A DNA stretch of 48,628 bases from a virus. A program made the translations under genes and the position numbers. The stretch spans positions 1 through 48,628 of the IMG/VR virus record IMGVR_UViG_3300033146_003710; one strand, 5' to 3'. Below are positions 47,932 to 48,628 of this stretch, piece by piece (position 1 is the first letter of the stretch; each line of letters starts with the position of its first letter). Under the pieces are notes generated by a model, which did not search any database, was not told the origin of the DNA, and was given only the letters and a program-made list of their open reading frames with translations.

Positions 47932-48628
47932 TTGAACTTTATAACGGAGATGCACTTAAAATTATGGATTATTTAATTTCTAAAGGAATTAAATTTGATG
48001 CTGTAATTACTGACCCCCCATATGGTACAACAGCTTGTAATTGGGATACTATAATCCCATTTGATTTGATGTGGGATAGATTAAATCAATTAATAAAACA
48101 AACCGGTGCTATTGTTTTATTTGGGAGTGAACCTTTTAGCTCACATCTAAGATTATCAAATATTGATAATTATAAATATGATTGGGTTTGGCAAAAAACC
48201 CAATCAAGTAATTTCGTCCATGCAAAGAATATGCCTATCAAATATACTGAAAATATATTAATATTTTCAACTGCTCCAATTGGACACAAAATCCAATTAG
48301 GAAATAAAAGAATGAAATATAATCCGCAGGGACTAATTAAAGTTAATAAAAAGTGGTCCAGACCATGTAAATATGAAAATGGCCACCAACTGACACGCAA
48401 ATCACATAAATTAAATAGAATAATTGAATTTGAAAATTACCCAAAAAATATAATTAAATTTACAAATTCATCAACTACTGAAAACGGATTACATCCAACT
48501 CAAAAACCAGTTACTTTAATGGAATATCTTATTAAAACATATACTAATGAAACTGAATTAGTGTTGGATTTCACTATGGGTAGTGGAACAACTGGAGTTG
48601 CATGTAAATTAAATAACAGAAATTTTAT
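47928..48628 (+). CDS. DNA methyltransferase (DPPY type), copy B, cut by window end
   Basis: Open from ATG 47928 to the window end, 233 codons visible. DPPYGTTACNWD (29-40) and LDFTMGSGTTGVACK match copy A at 35226-36011, and the first 90 residues differ at only a few positions. The middle, from WQKTQSSNFVHAKNMPIKY to KNIIKFTNSSTTENG, is unrelated to copy A. The two genes therefore share a catalytic frame but probably recognise different sites. Overlaps the preceding gene by 4 bp. Confidence 0.9.
   Translation, partial: MIELYNGDALKIMDYLISKGIKFDAVITDPPYGTTACNWDTIIPFDLMWDRLNQLIKQTGAIVLFGSEPFSSHLRLSNIDNYKYDWVWQKTQSSNFVHAKNMPIKYTENILIFSTAPIGHKIQLGNKRMKYNPQGLIKVNKKWSRPCKYENGHQLTRKSHKLNRIIEFENYPKNIIKFTNSSTTENGLHPTQKPVTLMEYLIKTYTNETELVLDFTMGSGTTGVACKLNNRNF

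Noticed and set aside
1-48628. tRNA genes, rRNA genes, CRISPR arrays
   Set aside because: I saw no cloverleaf with CCA-type ends, no rRNA-like sequence and no spaced palindromic repeats while reading. A tRNAscan run would settle the tRNA question.

Overview
The window is a very AT-rich, densely packed piece of a large lytic phage genome. It is most likely a T4-like contractile-tailed (myovirus) phage of a Bacteroidota host. The host inference comes from the promoters: many rightward genes follow a TTTG, 19-20 bp, TATNTTTG pair, the -33/-7 promoter typical of Bacteroidota, and start codons sit behind A-rich leaders rather than Shine-Dalgarno sites. The T4-like inference comes from a contractile sheath protein, gp14- and gp15-like neck and tail-completion proteins, a gp55-like late sigma factor, a DnaG-like primase and a gp47/gp46-like nuclease.

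Layout. Positions 1-5507 (+): the end of a DNA methyltransferase, small unknown genes, a candidate small RNA, a divergent family-A/T7-RNAP-like polymerase protein, a broken GIY-YIG homing endonuclease and small genes. 5518-6576 (-): an isolated virion beta-protein. 6720-11561 (+): leucine-rich-repeat genes interleaved with a MoxR-like AAA ATPase and a VWA protein. 11568-15982 (+): small accessory genes, including a YqeY-like protein and a small ppGpp hydrolase. 15979-20981 (-): a late block with sheath, gp15-like and gp14-like genes and an inserted endonuclease. 21044-23443 (+): dUTPase and a ThyX-like protein. 23604-29521 (-): a second late block of five contiguous virion genes, four of which share a C-terminal module. 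29631-31445 (+): a large homing endonuclease. 31502-36949 (-): a decayed gene, an SbcD-SbcC fusion, a methyltransferase and a primase. 37170-48628 (+): radical SAM, cold-shock-domain, nucleotidyltransferase/phosphoesterase/ligase, methyltransferase, peptide-deformylase-like and HD-domain genes, the gp55-like sigma, and a second copy of the methyltransferase cut by the window end.

How it fits together. Rightward early or middle genes appear to use host-type promoters. The separate leftward virion blocks are each preceded by an AACTAYTTATA-type element, which I propose is the target of the gp55-like sigma. Four methyltransferase genes point to heavy DNA modification. dUTPase, the ThyX-like protein, primase, SbcCD and the polymerase-like protein serve DNA metabolism. 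The ligase/nucleotidyltransferase/phosphoesterase run could heal nucleic-acid ends.

The most novel candidates are the LRR-MoxR-VWA cluster with its shuffled LRR cassettes, the candidate RNA whose terminator loop is complementary to the leader of the polymerase-like gene, and the paired methyltransferases with swapped central regions. I saw no tRNA, rRNA, CRISPR array or insertion sequence. No stretch over 300 bp lacks a gene or gene remnant.
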